Shown one piece after another: positions 38,138 through 38,257 of a stretch of 38,257 bases of DNA. Numbering within the stretch: position 1 is the first letter of the stretch; the number at the start of each line of letters is the position of its first letter. This DNA comes from a virus. The notes beneath the pieces are model-generated. The model had not been told where the DNA came from, ran no database searches, and was given only the letters and a program-made list of their open reading frames with translations. Where the stretch lies: the IMG/VR virus record IMGVR_UViG_3300029893_000035, positions 299 to 38,555 of that record; one strand, 5' to 3'. Both the position numbers and the translations under genes were made by a program.

Positions 38138-38257
38138 ATGGACGCTAACGAATTGCCCGTAACGCTCCGCAAGTTTGCGAGCATGATAGACGATTTCCAG
38201 GATGAACGGAAAATGGAGGGCGGGGAAGGGGTATGGGTTTATCTGAATGCTTCCCGC
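38138..38257 (+). CDS. N-terminal part of the HNH endonuclease, open at the window end
   Basis: ATG 38138 has AAAGGA 7 nt upstream. The frame stays open through exactly 40 codons (MDANELPVTLRKFASMIDDF..., GVWVYLNASR) to base 38257. The same frame is open at base 1 and leads into the HNH protein, so both parts are likely one gene of about 269 aa in a circular genome. It would be the first gene of the rightward late operon. Confidence 0.75.
   Translation, partial: MDANELPVTLRKFASMIDDFQDERKMEGGEGVWVYLNASR

Overview
The window looks like the complete genome of a tailed double-stranded DNA phage (Caudoviricetes) of about 38.3 kb, probably infecting a Gram-negative host. Its two ends join in frame inside one HNH endonuclease gene: a reading frame open at the right end (38138-38257) continues at base 1, so the cut is probably an arbitrary linearisation or a packaging end. 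The Gram-negative inference rests on an outer-membrane-type lipobox protein with a transmembrane segment and on the lambda-type terminase, portal and capsid set. No integrase, excisionase or lambda-type repressor was recognised. The host genus cannot be named from the sequence alone.

Layout. (1) 1-21479, rightward: HNH nuclease, small and large terminase, gpW-like joining protein, lambda-type portal, prohead protease with a nested scaffold start, capsid decoration protein, major capsid protein, several beta-rich structural proteins, a tail fibre whose distal part and probable chaperone are GC-rich, a holin-like and a spanin-like membrane protein, then neck, tail tube, tape-measure-like and tail-tip genes. 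(2) 34407-21476, leftward: a tightly overlapping operon. It starts with a ribbon-helix-helix regulator and a run of very small genes, including an Acb2-like candidate cyclic-nucleotide sponge and a DUF1353 protein. Two AT-hook proteins follow, then the replication block: DUF2800 nuclease, DUF2815 DNA-binding protein, tRNA-Gln, an AcrVA2-like protein, family B DNA polymerase, VRR-NUC nuclease, SNF2 helicase and dNMP kinase. (3) 34641-36791, rightward: a VirE-type primase-helicase followed by a strong terminator. (4) 36852-37794: about 0.9 kb of AT-rich non-coding DNA with three repeat families (GGTATGGCA elements, a perfect 120-bp tandem duplication, 28-bp TTTTCAAG iterons). It is a candidate replication origin or control region. 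(5) 37795 to the end: a small repeat-rich ORF and the start of the HNH gene.

How it fits together. The VirE primase-helicase, DUF2800, DUF2815, polymerase, VRR-NUC and SNF2 genes form a phage replisome set that usually carries a family A polymerase; here the slot holds a family B enzyme with an atypical motif C (NTDG). The ribbon-helix-helix regulator sits next to a GGTATGACA element. A second copy precedes the AT-hook genes, and nine near-identical elements fill the non-coding region, suggesting one regulator or initiator acting at all three places.

The main leads are the candidate regulon and origin, the anti-defence candidates (AcrVA2-like, Acb2-like and the small-gene block), the ribosome-binding site buried in a hairpin before the joining gene, and the small gene split by an in-frame TAA. 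All functional names come from motif recognition by eye; no database search was run.
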